Source: SAR324 cluster bacterium
GTDB lineage: Bacteria; SAR324; XYD2-FULL-50-16; HCM1
Length of the DNA: 64,000 bases
Assembly (NCBI GenBank): GCA_002995645.1
Contig: PUHO01000003.1
Location: forward strand, 11,122-75,121
Reading direction: 5' to 3'
Part shown: in pieces, positions 32,352-39,783 of the stretch
Layout: each line of letters opens with the position of its first letter
How positions within the stretch are numbered: the first letter of the stretch is position 1
The notes under the pieces: model-generated
Databases searched by the model: none
What the model was told of the DNA's origin: nothing
Seen by the model: only the letters and a program-made list of their open reading frames with translations
Position numbers and translations under genes: made by a program

Positions 32352-34040
32352 TTGTTAGATCAAAATTTTGAAGAACGATTTGCCCCGGAAGCAAAGCAAA
32401 AATTTGCCCCTGTTATTGCTTCGTATGATGCAAAGGTGAAGTTACGTAAGTTCCCTGTTGACTTGGCGTTCTTTGGCGTAAACCAAACAATACAAGAACA
32501 AATACAAGAAATACTCCTTTCTATTTTAGAAGAAACTTGTAAAACCATAGTAGAAACTAAACATATACAAGCTAAGCTTTGTTTTTATTCGCAAGAAAAA
32601 TGGGAATCAAAAATAAATAAACAGCTTACAAAAATAAATCTCCCTGCTGCTAAAATTAATTTTTTAACTTCTATTCCTACTATAGACGTTATTATTTTAA
32701 ATACAAATTCATTAGGCTTGATTTTGAAAGTCGTACGTTTAGCATTGTCTAAACTTTTTGGTGCTTTATGGTTTTATCGTGTTGGGTTTCCTGATTTACA
32801 CGTTTTGAACGCAACAATTAAGCTTGAAAAAGAACAGGTGCCACCGTCTGAGAAAATAGCTTTTATGTACGTTTCACAGTATTTTTCTGAAGATTTAATC
32901 CAACGTGTTACAAAGCAAACAAAACAAAAGAAAACAGATAAAAACATAATAACTAGTTTCTTACTTGGTGAAAGCAAAAAATTCTATGCTGATCCTTTGC
33001 TTGTTTCGCCTTCTTGGTTGCAACAAGAATGGCATAATATATTGCTTAATATACAAGATAATAAAGAATTATTTTTTGAAGAAAGATTGCAAAAAAGTTT
33101 TGCTTTTGCTTTGCAATTTAGCTTGATCTTGCCACATGAGAAACACAAAATAGAACCTTTACTGTTAAAAGGAAGCGCTTTGTTTTCTGTAGTAAAAGAA
33201 AAAGCTAATTTATTGTTTTATATTATGGAAGAAATAGAACAAGCCTATCATCTGTTAATAGAAGAAGACGGGCATGAATATGAAGCCGGTTTTTTAGAAA
33301 ATTATATTACTATTTTGAAGCAAAGACGGCATATGCTTTTAGATCAAGGTTATGCGCTTTTATTTTTCGGGCAATTTGCCAACAAAAAGGAAGAAGAAGA
33401 CTTTACTTTTTGGTTGTTACGTAATCAGGTGGTTACCTTGGACACAGTAGATGAAAAAAAGATCGTACGTTATACGGAACAATATAAAAATAGTATATAT
33501 CAAAAGTTATTTGACTTACTAGACGGCTTGCTTTTATTTCATAGAAAACCAAGTAAACAAACGCAAGAACTGATAAAGCAAAATATGTATTGGTTACGTT
33601 ATAAAAAACCGTTACTACGTCTATTCGCTGACGGTAGTGCGATTGCCTTTTCTGTTATGGAAGAAGTAGCGCAAGCGGCAAAAGGAGAAACAACGGCATT
33701 TAATGCAAAGCAAGCTCTTACAGACGGTTGGGCTTATTTTATTTCTTTTGTTTTACTCTATGCTTACCTTAAAGCAAGAGATAAGCAAGGCGAGGCTGGG
33801 CAAGCAGAGAAGTGGCGTAAAGCAATTGAAAACTATTTAGAGCAACATATAAAAGAACCGATTTATACGATTGGTTACTTTTTTATGCGTATTTATTTTG
33901 CAAATCAAGAAAATTTGCTAGTTTGTGTTAAAGCAGTACAAGAAGGTTTAGTTTCTTTAGATTTTTTACTAGAACATCATAGCTTGTTAAAACAAAAAAA
34001 CGATTTTCTTACGTTAGTGCAAGAATACGCTAAGATTTAG
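32352..34040 (+). CDS. Unknown 562-residue protein
   Basis: Starts at TTG 32352 with GAGGAG five bases upstream, 20 bp after cyaY, so the two are probably co-transcribed. The N terminus is polar with no signal peptide. A hydrophobic stretch (residues 115-140, LGLILKVVRLALSKLFGALWF) may be membrane-associated. A long helical C-terminal part follows, with repeated F-x-E-E and L-L patterns. I do not recognise a family and assign no function. The last 97 codons are repeated as a detached copy immediately downstream. Confidence 0.8.
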   Translation: MLDQNFEERFAPEAKQKFAPVIASYDAKVKLRKFPVDLAFFGVNQTIQEQIQEILLSILEETCKTIVETKHIQAKLCFYSQEKWESKINKQLTKINLPAAKINFLTSIPTIDVIILNTNSLGLILKVVRLALSKLFGALWFYRVGFPDLHVLNATIKLEKEQVPPSEKIAFMYVSQYFSEDLIQRVTKQTKQKKTDKNIITSFLLGESKKFYADPLLVSPSWLQQEWHNILLNIQDNKELFFEERLQKSFAFALQFSLILPHEKHKIEPLLLKGSALFSVVKEKANLLFYIMEEIEQAYHLLIEEDGHEYEAGFLENYITILKQRRHMLLDQGYALLFFGQFANKKEEEDFTFWLLRNQVVTLDTVDEKKIVRYTEQYKNSIYQKLFDLLDGLLLFHRKPSKQTQELIKQNMYWLRYKKPLLRLFADGSAIAFSVMEEVAQAAKGETTAFNAKQALTDGWAYFISFVLLYAYLKARDKQGEAGQAEKWRKAIENYLEQHIKEPIYTIGYFFMRIYFANQENLLVCVKAVQEGLVSLDFLLEHHSLLKQKNDFLTLVQEYAKI

Positions 34041-34348
34041 TTAGCTAAGTTTTACTCTATGCTTACCTTAAAGCAAGAGATAAGCAAGGCGAGGCTGGGC
34101 AAGCGGAGAAATGGCGTAAAGCAATTGAAAACTATTTAGAGCAACATATAAAAGAACCGATCTATACGATTGGTTACTTTTTTATGCGTATTTATTTTGC
34201 AAATCAAGAAAACTTGCTAGTTTGTGTTAAAGCAGTACAAGAAGGTTTAGTTTCTTTAGATTTTTTACTAGAACATCATAGCTTGTTAAAACAAAAAAAC
34301 GATTTTCTTACGTTAGTACAAGAATACGCTAAGATTTAGTTAGCTAAG
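33751..34348. repeat. 299-bp tandem duplication of a gene 3' end
   Basis: Copy 1 is 33751-34049, inside the 562-aa gene, and copy 2 is 34050-34348. The copies differ at five bases: GCA/GCG, AAG/AAA, ATT/ATC, AAT/AAC and GTG/GTA, all third-codon synonymous changes in the parent frame. A 9-bp remnant TTTTACTCT follows the second copy, so the outer ends carry short homology. The 299-bp period is not a multiple of three, so the second copy cannot extend the gene in frame. Confidence 0.95.
34050..34339 (+). pseudogene. Detached copy of the 562-aa gene 3' end
   Basis: Encodes the last part of the 562-residue protein, ending in its own TAG at 34337-34339. It has no ribosome binding site; the first in-frame ATG begins only the last 51 residues (MRIYFANQEN). 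No frame disruption is seen, but nothing indicates translation. Confidence 0.85.
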
Positions 34349-34350
34349 TT

Positions 34351-35436
34351 TTACTCTTCTTTTCTTTTGGCTTGCGCTTCTAAAGTGAATATAAGCGGAT
34401 CTTCTAGCAACGTTTCTTTGTAATTACTTTTTACGTCTAATACGTCAGGTAGAATGCTAATAAATGCGTTCACTAGCTCACTATCAAAAGACGTGCCGGA
34501 TTCTTTTTTTAAGAAAGCGACCGCGTCGTCTATTGACCAAGCTTTTTTGTAAGGTCGTTCTGTTGTCAATGCGTCAAATACGTCAACTATACTAATGATT
34601 CTGCCGGCTAAAGGAATTTCTTTTTCTTTAATAGCACGTGGATAGCCGGTGCCGTCCCATTTTTCATGGTGCACTAGCGCAATAGACCGAGCAAGTCGTA
34701 ACAAGGGCGAGCTATGTTGTCCAATAATGGTGGCGCCTATTTCCGGATGCCTTTTCATAATTAACCATTCGTCTGTTGTTAATTTTCCCGGTTTTTGTAA
34801 AATATGATCAGGAATTCCAATTTTTCCTATGTCATGCATCGGCGCCGCTTGGAAAATATGCATGATTTCTTGCTCTTTCAATCCTATTTTCTTGGCTAAT
34901 AACCTTGCGTAGTAACTCATGCGAATCACGTGCAAACCTGTTTCATTATCTTTGAATTCTGCTGCGCGCCCTAAACGATGAATAATTTCTAGCTTAGTTT
35001 GTAATAATAATACGGATTTTTCTTTAACTTTACGATCTAATTCTTGATTTTGCTTGTATAAAGATAAATGGGTTTTAACACGCGCTAGGACAATAGCCGG
35101 GATTACCGGTTTAGTTATATAGTCAACGCCGCCTATTTTAAATCCTTCTTCTTCAGAAGCAACGTCGTTTTTAGCGGTTACAAAAATAACGGGTATCGGT
35201 TCGGTTAAAGGATCTTCTTTCAAGTGAATACAAGTTTCATAGCCGTCCATTTCAGGCATCATAATATCTAGTAAAATCAAATCCGGCGGGAACGGGGAAT
35301 TAGCAATAGCTAATGCTTTTTTCCCGTTTAAGGCTATTTTAACTTGGTAATGTGGCGATAGAATATGCCGTAAGACTTCAATGTTATCCGGCATATCGTC
35401 TACGACTAGTATAGTATAAGGTTTAGCTTCACTCAT
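34351..35436 (-). CDS. Response regulator with HD-GYP cyclic-di-GMP phosphodiesterase output
   Basis: 361 residues. An N-terminal receiver domain (residues 7-125) has the acceptor Asp57 in LLDIMMPEMDG and a conserved TAKND near 105. The HD-GYP domain follows from about 170, with HDIGKIG and HHEKWDGTGYPRA, so all metal ligands appear present. It would hydrolyse cyclic di-GMP when phosphorylated, lowering the signal and favouring motility. It lies 20 bp after the hybrid kinase gene on the same strand and is its likely partner. Its last codons overlap the end of the 299-bp duplication. Confidence 0.93.
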   Translation of the reverse strand: MSEAKPYTILVVDDMPDNIEVLRHILSPHYQVKIALNGKKALAIANSPFPPDLILLDIMMPEMDGYETCIHLKEDPLTEPIPVIFVTAKNDVASEEEGFKIGGVDYITKPVIPAIVLARVKTHLSLYKQNQELDRKVKEKSVLLLQTKLEIIHRLGRAAEFKDNETGLHVIRMSYYARLLAKKIGLKEQEIMHIFQAAPMHDIGKIGIPDHILQKPGKLTTDEWLIMKRHPEIGATIIGQHSSPLLRLARSIALVHHEKWDGTGYPRAIKEKEIPLAGRIISIVDVFDALTTERPYKKAWSIDDAVAFLKKESGTSFDSELVNAFISILPDVLDVKSNYKETLLEDPLIFTLEAQAKRKEE

Positions 35437-35456
35437 AAGTTATATTTTAGCTAGTA

Positions 35457-38129
35457 TTATAAATAGGGTTGATACTTTTCTTGTAAGATAGATAAAGCAG
35501 CTTCAAATTCGTAAGTTTGGATTTGTTTTGCTAATGCTTGCATACTGTCTGTTGCAAAAAAAGAAGGGGCTACTTGTTTAAATGTATTAAAAAGTTCTAT
35601 AGCTTGGGCATCGCTATTTTGTAAAAACCGGGCAAGTTCTTGTATAAACTGTATTTGCTTTTTGTCTAGTTTACTGTCGTTTGTAGCGGATTGCGTTTCT
35701 TCTTTGGCGCTGGTTAGTGTTGCTATAGCTTGTATTGCTGTTTCTAGTTCTTGTATAAGTTGTTTTTTATTTTCTTGCGTTATACTTTGCGTATTAAATT
35801 CAGCTTCCATTGTTTGCGCTAATGTGGCGGTTGTTTGTAAGCCAATGTTCATACACGCACTTTTTAAAGAATGCATTAAACGAATATGCTCTTCTTGTAT
35901 AGGTACGTTAAGGTTCTTTAACGTATCCGGCACGCTTTGATAGGTTTGGTTAAAGAGTAATAATAAATTTTTATATGCTTCTACGTTCCCGCCAAGACGA
36001 GCTAACGCCTTTTCTTGTTCAAAACAAGAAGGCAAATTCAGTAGCATACTATTAGCTTGCGTTGTGGTTTGCGTTGCTGTATTTTCGTTTATGTCTAGGT
36101 GGGCACTGAGTTCTGTATATAGTTTTTCTTTTAGAATCGGCTTAGTAAGGATTCCTTCTACTGTAATATTTTCTTTTGCTAATGACTCGGCAGTTATAGT
36201 TTTGCCACTTAAAATAATAATAGGAATAGACTGAGTCGCTTTATTTGCACGAATAGATTGTATAGCTTCTTTACCACTGATAGCCGGCATATACCAATCC
36301 ATTAAAATCAAATCGTATTGTTTGGCTTTAAGCGCGTCAAAAGCTTGCTTGGCACTGCTAGCAAGGGTTACGTTAAGATGCGCTTCTTCAAGAAGAAATT
36401 TAGCCACTTGTTGGTTAACAGGATCGTCTTCAACGACTAATACGCTTTGGTAGTTAAAATATAAGTTCGTTAGTTTTTTTGTATTTGCTTCTAGTTCGTT
36501 AATTTGCGTAATAGACGCAGCTTCTATAGGGATCGTAAAAGTAAAGGTACTTCCTTGATTAAGCTTACTTTCTAAAGTGATAGATCCTTTCATTGCTTGC
36601 GCTAGTTGCATGGAAATAGTTAAACCTAAACCACTACCGCCATATTCTCTAGTTGTAGCACTATTTGCTTGCGTAAAAGGTTGGAATATTTTTTCTTGCG
36701 CTTGTTTTGTAATCCCAATCCCCGTATCGGTTACTTTACAAATTAAGTTTGTTTCGTTTTTAACTTTTGTTGTTGTAATATATAAGGTAACTGCGCCGGT
36801 ATGAGTGAATTTAACGGCGTTGCCTAAGAGATTTAATAATATTTGTTTAATACGTAAAGGGTCGCCTTTAAGGAATAAAGGAACATTAGGATCTAAATTA
36901 AAAACAAGATCAATATTTTTTTCTGTTGCTTTAATTTCTAGTACGTCTTTTAGTAGGTCTATAATATCTTGTATGTTAAAAGCAATTTTTTCAAAACTCA
37001 TACGCACTGTTTCTAGTTTAGCTAAGTCAATAATATCGTTAACTAGTTGCAGGAGCGTCGTACTTGCATTTTTAATTTTAGCAACATAATTACTTTGCTT
37101 CTTATCAACTTGTTGTTCAAGAATATAGGACATACCTAAAATAGCGTTAATAGGCGTTCGGACTTCATGGCTAATATTAGCAATAAAAGCTGATTTTTCT
37201 TGCATAGATTGTTGTAATACTGTGTTCGCATATTGTATTTTTTTATTAGCTTGTTCTAAGCCCTCCCTTGTTTCTTGCTCTATAGTTGCTATATCTTGTA
37301 CTTTGATTACATACTGCTTAAGTGTGTGCATTGCTTCTATAATAGGCATTAACTCTGATTCGTATCCTGTTGGGAACGTATCGTTCGTATGTCCTTGACT
37401 TAAACGAAAGAGACACTCTTTTATATTTGATATAGGAGATAATAGTTTTTTATAAATTAGTAAAAACAATAATAAACCGACTGCTATAATAGCAATGCTT
37501 AGTGTGAAAATGAGGCGAGTCGTATCTTGTGCTATTGTGGTTTGTAAATCTGTTGTTTGCGATAAAGCTTGTTTTTGTATTTGTTGCGAATCAGAAACTA
37601 GTAGCAAATTAACGTTGTAAATAAATTTTCTTAGGTTGCTTAATAGCTGTGCTTGCTCTTGGAAAGCTAGTTGTTTCTTAGCGTTGAATAAAGCTATTTC
37701 TTTTTTTGACGAGTTACGCGGCTTTGCTTGTGCTAGCTTTAAGTAGGCATATATAGCAATACGAAATTTTTGTAAATTAGTAGTAAAATTTTCTATATGC
37801 GGTATTTTTTGTTTTTGTAACATAGGCAATACAAGTGCCCATTGTTTTTGCACTTTTGTAATCGCAGAATCAACGGTAGCTTGATCTTTATTTTGCTCTA
37901 TAGATTGCAAGGATAAACTCAAGTTCTGCGTTTGGTTTAACATGAGCAAATCTTGTTCAACCTTGTCTAGATAGGCATAATTAAAGCTATGTAAAACCTG
38001 ATTAGATTGTTGTAAATCAAGGTAGTTAACAACTTCAACAGTAACAACAAGAAGAACACAAGCAAGAAAAACGAAAGTTAATTTAACAGTAAAAGAAAAA
38101 GATGAAATTTTAGATAAAAAAGTACCCAT
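35457..38129 (-). CDS. Hybrid sensor histidine kinase with receiver and HPt domains
   Basis: About 890 residues from ATG 38129; a TTG frame reaches 38186 without a binding site. Order: membrane segment (about 12-34), a roughly 160-residue periplasmic sensor, second membrane segment (LIFTLSIAIIAVGLLLFLL), HAMP, then a dimerisation helix with phosphorylated His321 in ANISHEVRTP. The ATPase domain has GGSGLGLTI. A receiver has Asp611 in LILMDWYMP, and an HPt region has His753 in LMHSLKSACM. The phosphorelay would run His321, Asp611, His753, then the receiver of the HD-GYP regulator encoded next. The stimulus cannot be inferred. Confidence 0.93.
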   Translation of the reverse strand: MGTFLSKISSFSFTVKLTFVFLACVLLVVTVEVVNYLDLQQSNQVLHSFNYAYLDKVEQDLLMLNQTQNLSLSLQSIEQNKDQATVDSAITKVQKQWALVLPMLQKQKIPHIENFTTNLQKFRIAIYAYLKLAQAKPRNSSKKEIALFNAKKQLAFQEQAQLLSNLRKFIYNVNLLLVSDSQQIQKQALSQTTDLQTTIAQDTTRLIFTLSIAIIAVGLLLFLLIYKKLLSPISNIKECLFRLSQGHTNDTFPTGYESELMPIIEAMHTLKQYVIKVQDIATIEQETREGLEQANKKIQYANTVLQQSMQEKSAFIANISHEVRTPINAILGMSYILEQQVDKKQSNYVAKIKNASTTLLQLVNDIIDLAKLETVRMSFEKIAFNIQDIIDLLKDVLEIKATEKNIDLVFNLDPNVPLFLKGDPLRIKQILLNLLGNAVKFTHTGAVTLYITTTKVKNETNLICKVTDTGIGITKQAQEKIFQPFTQANSATTREYGGSGLGLTISMQLAQAMKGSITLESKLNQGSTFTFTIPIEAASITQINELEANTKKLTNLYFNYQSVLVVEDDPVNQQVAKFLLEEAHLNVTLASSAKQAFDALKAKQYDLILMDWYMPAISGKEAIQSIRANKATQSIPIIILSGKTITAESLAKENITVEGILTKPILKEKLYTELSAHLDINENTATQTTTQANSMLLNLPSCFEQEKALARLGGNVEAYKNLLLLFNQTYQSVPDTLKNLNVPIQEEHIRLMHSLKSACMNIGLQTTATLAQTMEAEFNTQSITQENKKQLIQELETAIQAIATLTSAKEETQSATNDSKLDKKQIQFIQELARFLQNSDAQAIELFNTFKQVAPSFFATDSMQALAKQIQTYEFEAALSILQEKYQPYL

Positions 38130-38211
38130 TTGTTCTAAAGAAAAATAAAAGAATATTATAATATTAAATATAACAGTTTTAGACAAAATAGTAAAAAAGA
38201 TAATTTTTGTA

Positions 38212-38239
38212 TTTACAAATTATTTAGAAAAGATATAAT
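38212..38239 (+). promoter_or_regulatory. Candidate tRNA promoter
   Basis: TTTACA at 38212 and TATAAT at 38234 are 16 bp apart; transcription would begin about 30 bp before tRNA-Arg. A second overlapping TATAAT starts at 38239. Confidence 0.5.
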
Positions 38240-38274
38240 ATAATAAATCAAGTTATTAAGAATGAAAATAACAA

Positions 38275-38351
38275 GCACCCGTAGCTCAGCTGGATAGAGC
38301 ATCTGCTTGCGGAGCAGGAGGTCAGGGGTTCGAATCCCTTCGGGTGTGCCA
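38275..38351 (+). tRNA. tRNA-Arg (GCG anticodon)
   Basis: 77 nt including encoded CCA. Acceptor GCACCCG/CGGGTGT (G1-U72 wobble), discriminator G, anticodon stem TCTGC/GCAGG around TTGCGGA, so the anticodon is GCG. T arm AGGGGTTCGAATCCCTT is clear. It would read CGC and CGU. Confidence 0.9.
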
Positions 38352-38407
38352 TTTCTTTTTAAGAGCGCAATGTCTGTGTGGCTGGAAGAGTATACTTGAA
38401 AAGCGTT

Positions 38408-38497
38408 GGAGAGGTGTCCGAGTGGCTGAAGGAGCACGCCTGGAAAGCGTGTATACAAGTAATTGTATCCGGGGTTCAAATCCCCGTCTCTCCGCCA
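38408..38497 (+). tRNA. tRNA-Ser (GGA anticodon)
   Basis: 90 nt including encoded CCA. Acceptor GGAGAGG/TCTCTCC with discriminator G, anticodon loop CTGGAAA, a long variable arm and the T arm GGGGTTCAAATCCCC. Together with the two genes near 900-1050 it gives three serine isoacceptors (GCU, UGA, GGA). Confidence 0.94.
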
Positions 38498-38525
38498 AAT
38501 TATCGGGGTGGTTTGGGCAATCTTT

Positions 38526-39352
38526 AAATATGAACCGTGTCAGATCTGAAAAGAAGCAGCACTAAGTATGGCAAGATGTGTCCTTTCCACCTTCTTACTA
38601 TCTACAACAAAATATCCCCTACTTTCTTTTTATTATTATCTTGCGTTTTGCTAGAGCTATTTTTATTGGTTAAGTAAATAAAAGCAAGTTTGTAACAATA
38701 CCCTTTTCTAAATATAAATTGATGCCGTTGCTAGTATGCAAGTTTGCTGTTGATTGATTAACAAAGCCCCTTTCCTAAATGTGAATTGATGCCGTTACTG
38801 GTATGCAAGTTTGCTTTTGATTTATTTACAATGCCCCTTTTCTAAATATAAATCGCGTCAGGTTTGAAAAAAAATAGTGCTAAGTATGGCAATGTGTCCT
38901 GTTTTCTTTTTATTATTTGTTACGTTTTGCTAGAGCTGTTTTTATTGGTTAAGTAAAAATCAGTTAGACAACTTATTTTAAAGAATGTAAAAGCAAGTTT
39001 GTAACAATGCTTATTTCCTAAATGTGGATTGATGCCGTTGTTAATATGCAAGTTCGCTGTTGATTGATTAACAAAGCCCCTTTTCTAAATATGAATTGAT
39101 GCCGTTGCTAATATGCAAGTTCGCCGTTGATTGATTAACAATGCTTATTTCCTAAATATAAATCGCGTCAGGTTTGAAAAAAAATAATGCTAAGTATGGC
39201 AATGTGTCTTGTTTTTGCTAAATTATATCCTGTTTTCTTTTTATTATTTCTTACGGTTTCCTAGGCAGTTTCTTTTTGTGTTTTGTTTGTTAAGTAAAAT
39301 CAGTGTAATAGCCTGTTTTAAGAAACGTAAAAAACAAGATTCTAACAAGCTA
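38526..39352. repeat. Nested non-coding repeat block (about 310-bp units, 67-bp sub-units)
   Basis: Three higher-order units begin at about 38526, 38845 and 39155 with AAATATAAATCGCGTCAGG or a variant, and continue with CTAAGTATGGCAATGTGTCC and later ATTGGTTAAGTAAA. The first two contain two tandem 66-67-bp sub-units starting CTAAATRTGAATTGATGCCG at about 38701/38767 and 39010/39077. No gene homology, tRNA or coding frame is visible. The block lies between tRNA-Ser and dnaX on the same strand. Confidence 0.85.
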
Positions 39353-39783
39353 AGCCTGTCTTGTTATAAAGCTATTTTTTGTCCTGTTTTAATTACAAGA
39401 CGCCCTTGTAAAATATACGAAAATAGCGATTTTTACGTTCTGTTAAAAACTTGGTTAGCTAATTGATTTTATATCTGTTTAATGCTATAAATTAGGACAA
39501 AAAACAAGACTTATATAGGTGATTTTTTTATAAAAAAATAAAAGTTGTCTACATAGTTTTAGCAAGCTAAGTTTTATCTATTTAATATTGCAAATAAATT
39601 TCAGTAAAATGAATACTGTGAAATACTATGCTACAAATAATATTAAAATTCCCATTTTACTTTATTAGATTTTCTCGTATAATTTTAGATAAAAATAATA
39701 TATACTAATAAACATTAAAGTAAGATACATATGTTTTACGCCGCTTTAATGAAAAAAATCATATAATTTTTATAGGTATTCTT
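39353..39783. other. Intergenic DNA before dnaX
   Basis: About 430 bp of very AT-rich sequence with short open frames that look random. I see no RNA gene, terminator or clear promoter; dnaX transcription probably begins here. Confidence 0.5.

Noticed and set aside
38213..38565. Open frames on both strands over tRNA-Arg and tRNA-Ser
   Set aside because: Typical spurious frames over tRNA genes (PEGIRTPDLLL-type peptide).
38526..39352. Replication origin interpretation of the second repeat block
   Set aside because: Nested repeats and proximity to dnaX suggested it, but I see no clear DnaA boxes and no dnaA or dnaN nearby.
39209..39466. 85-aa plus-strand frame in the repeat/leader region
   Set aside because: Begins inside the repeat block, lacks a ribosome binding site and has random composition for AT-rich DNA.
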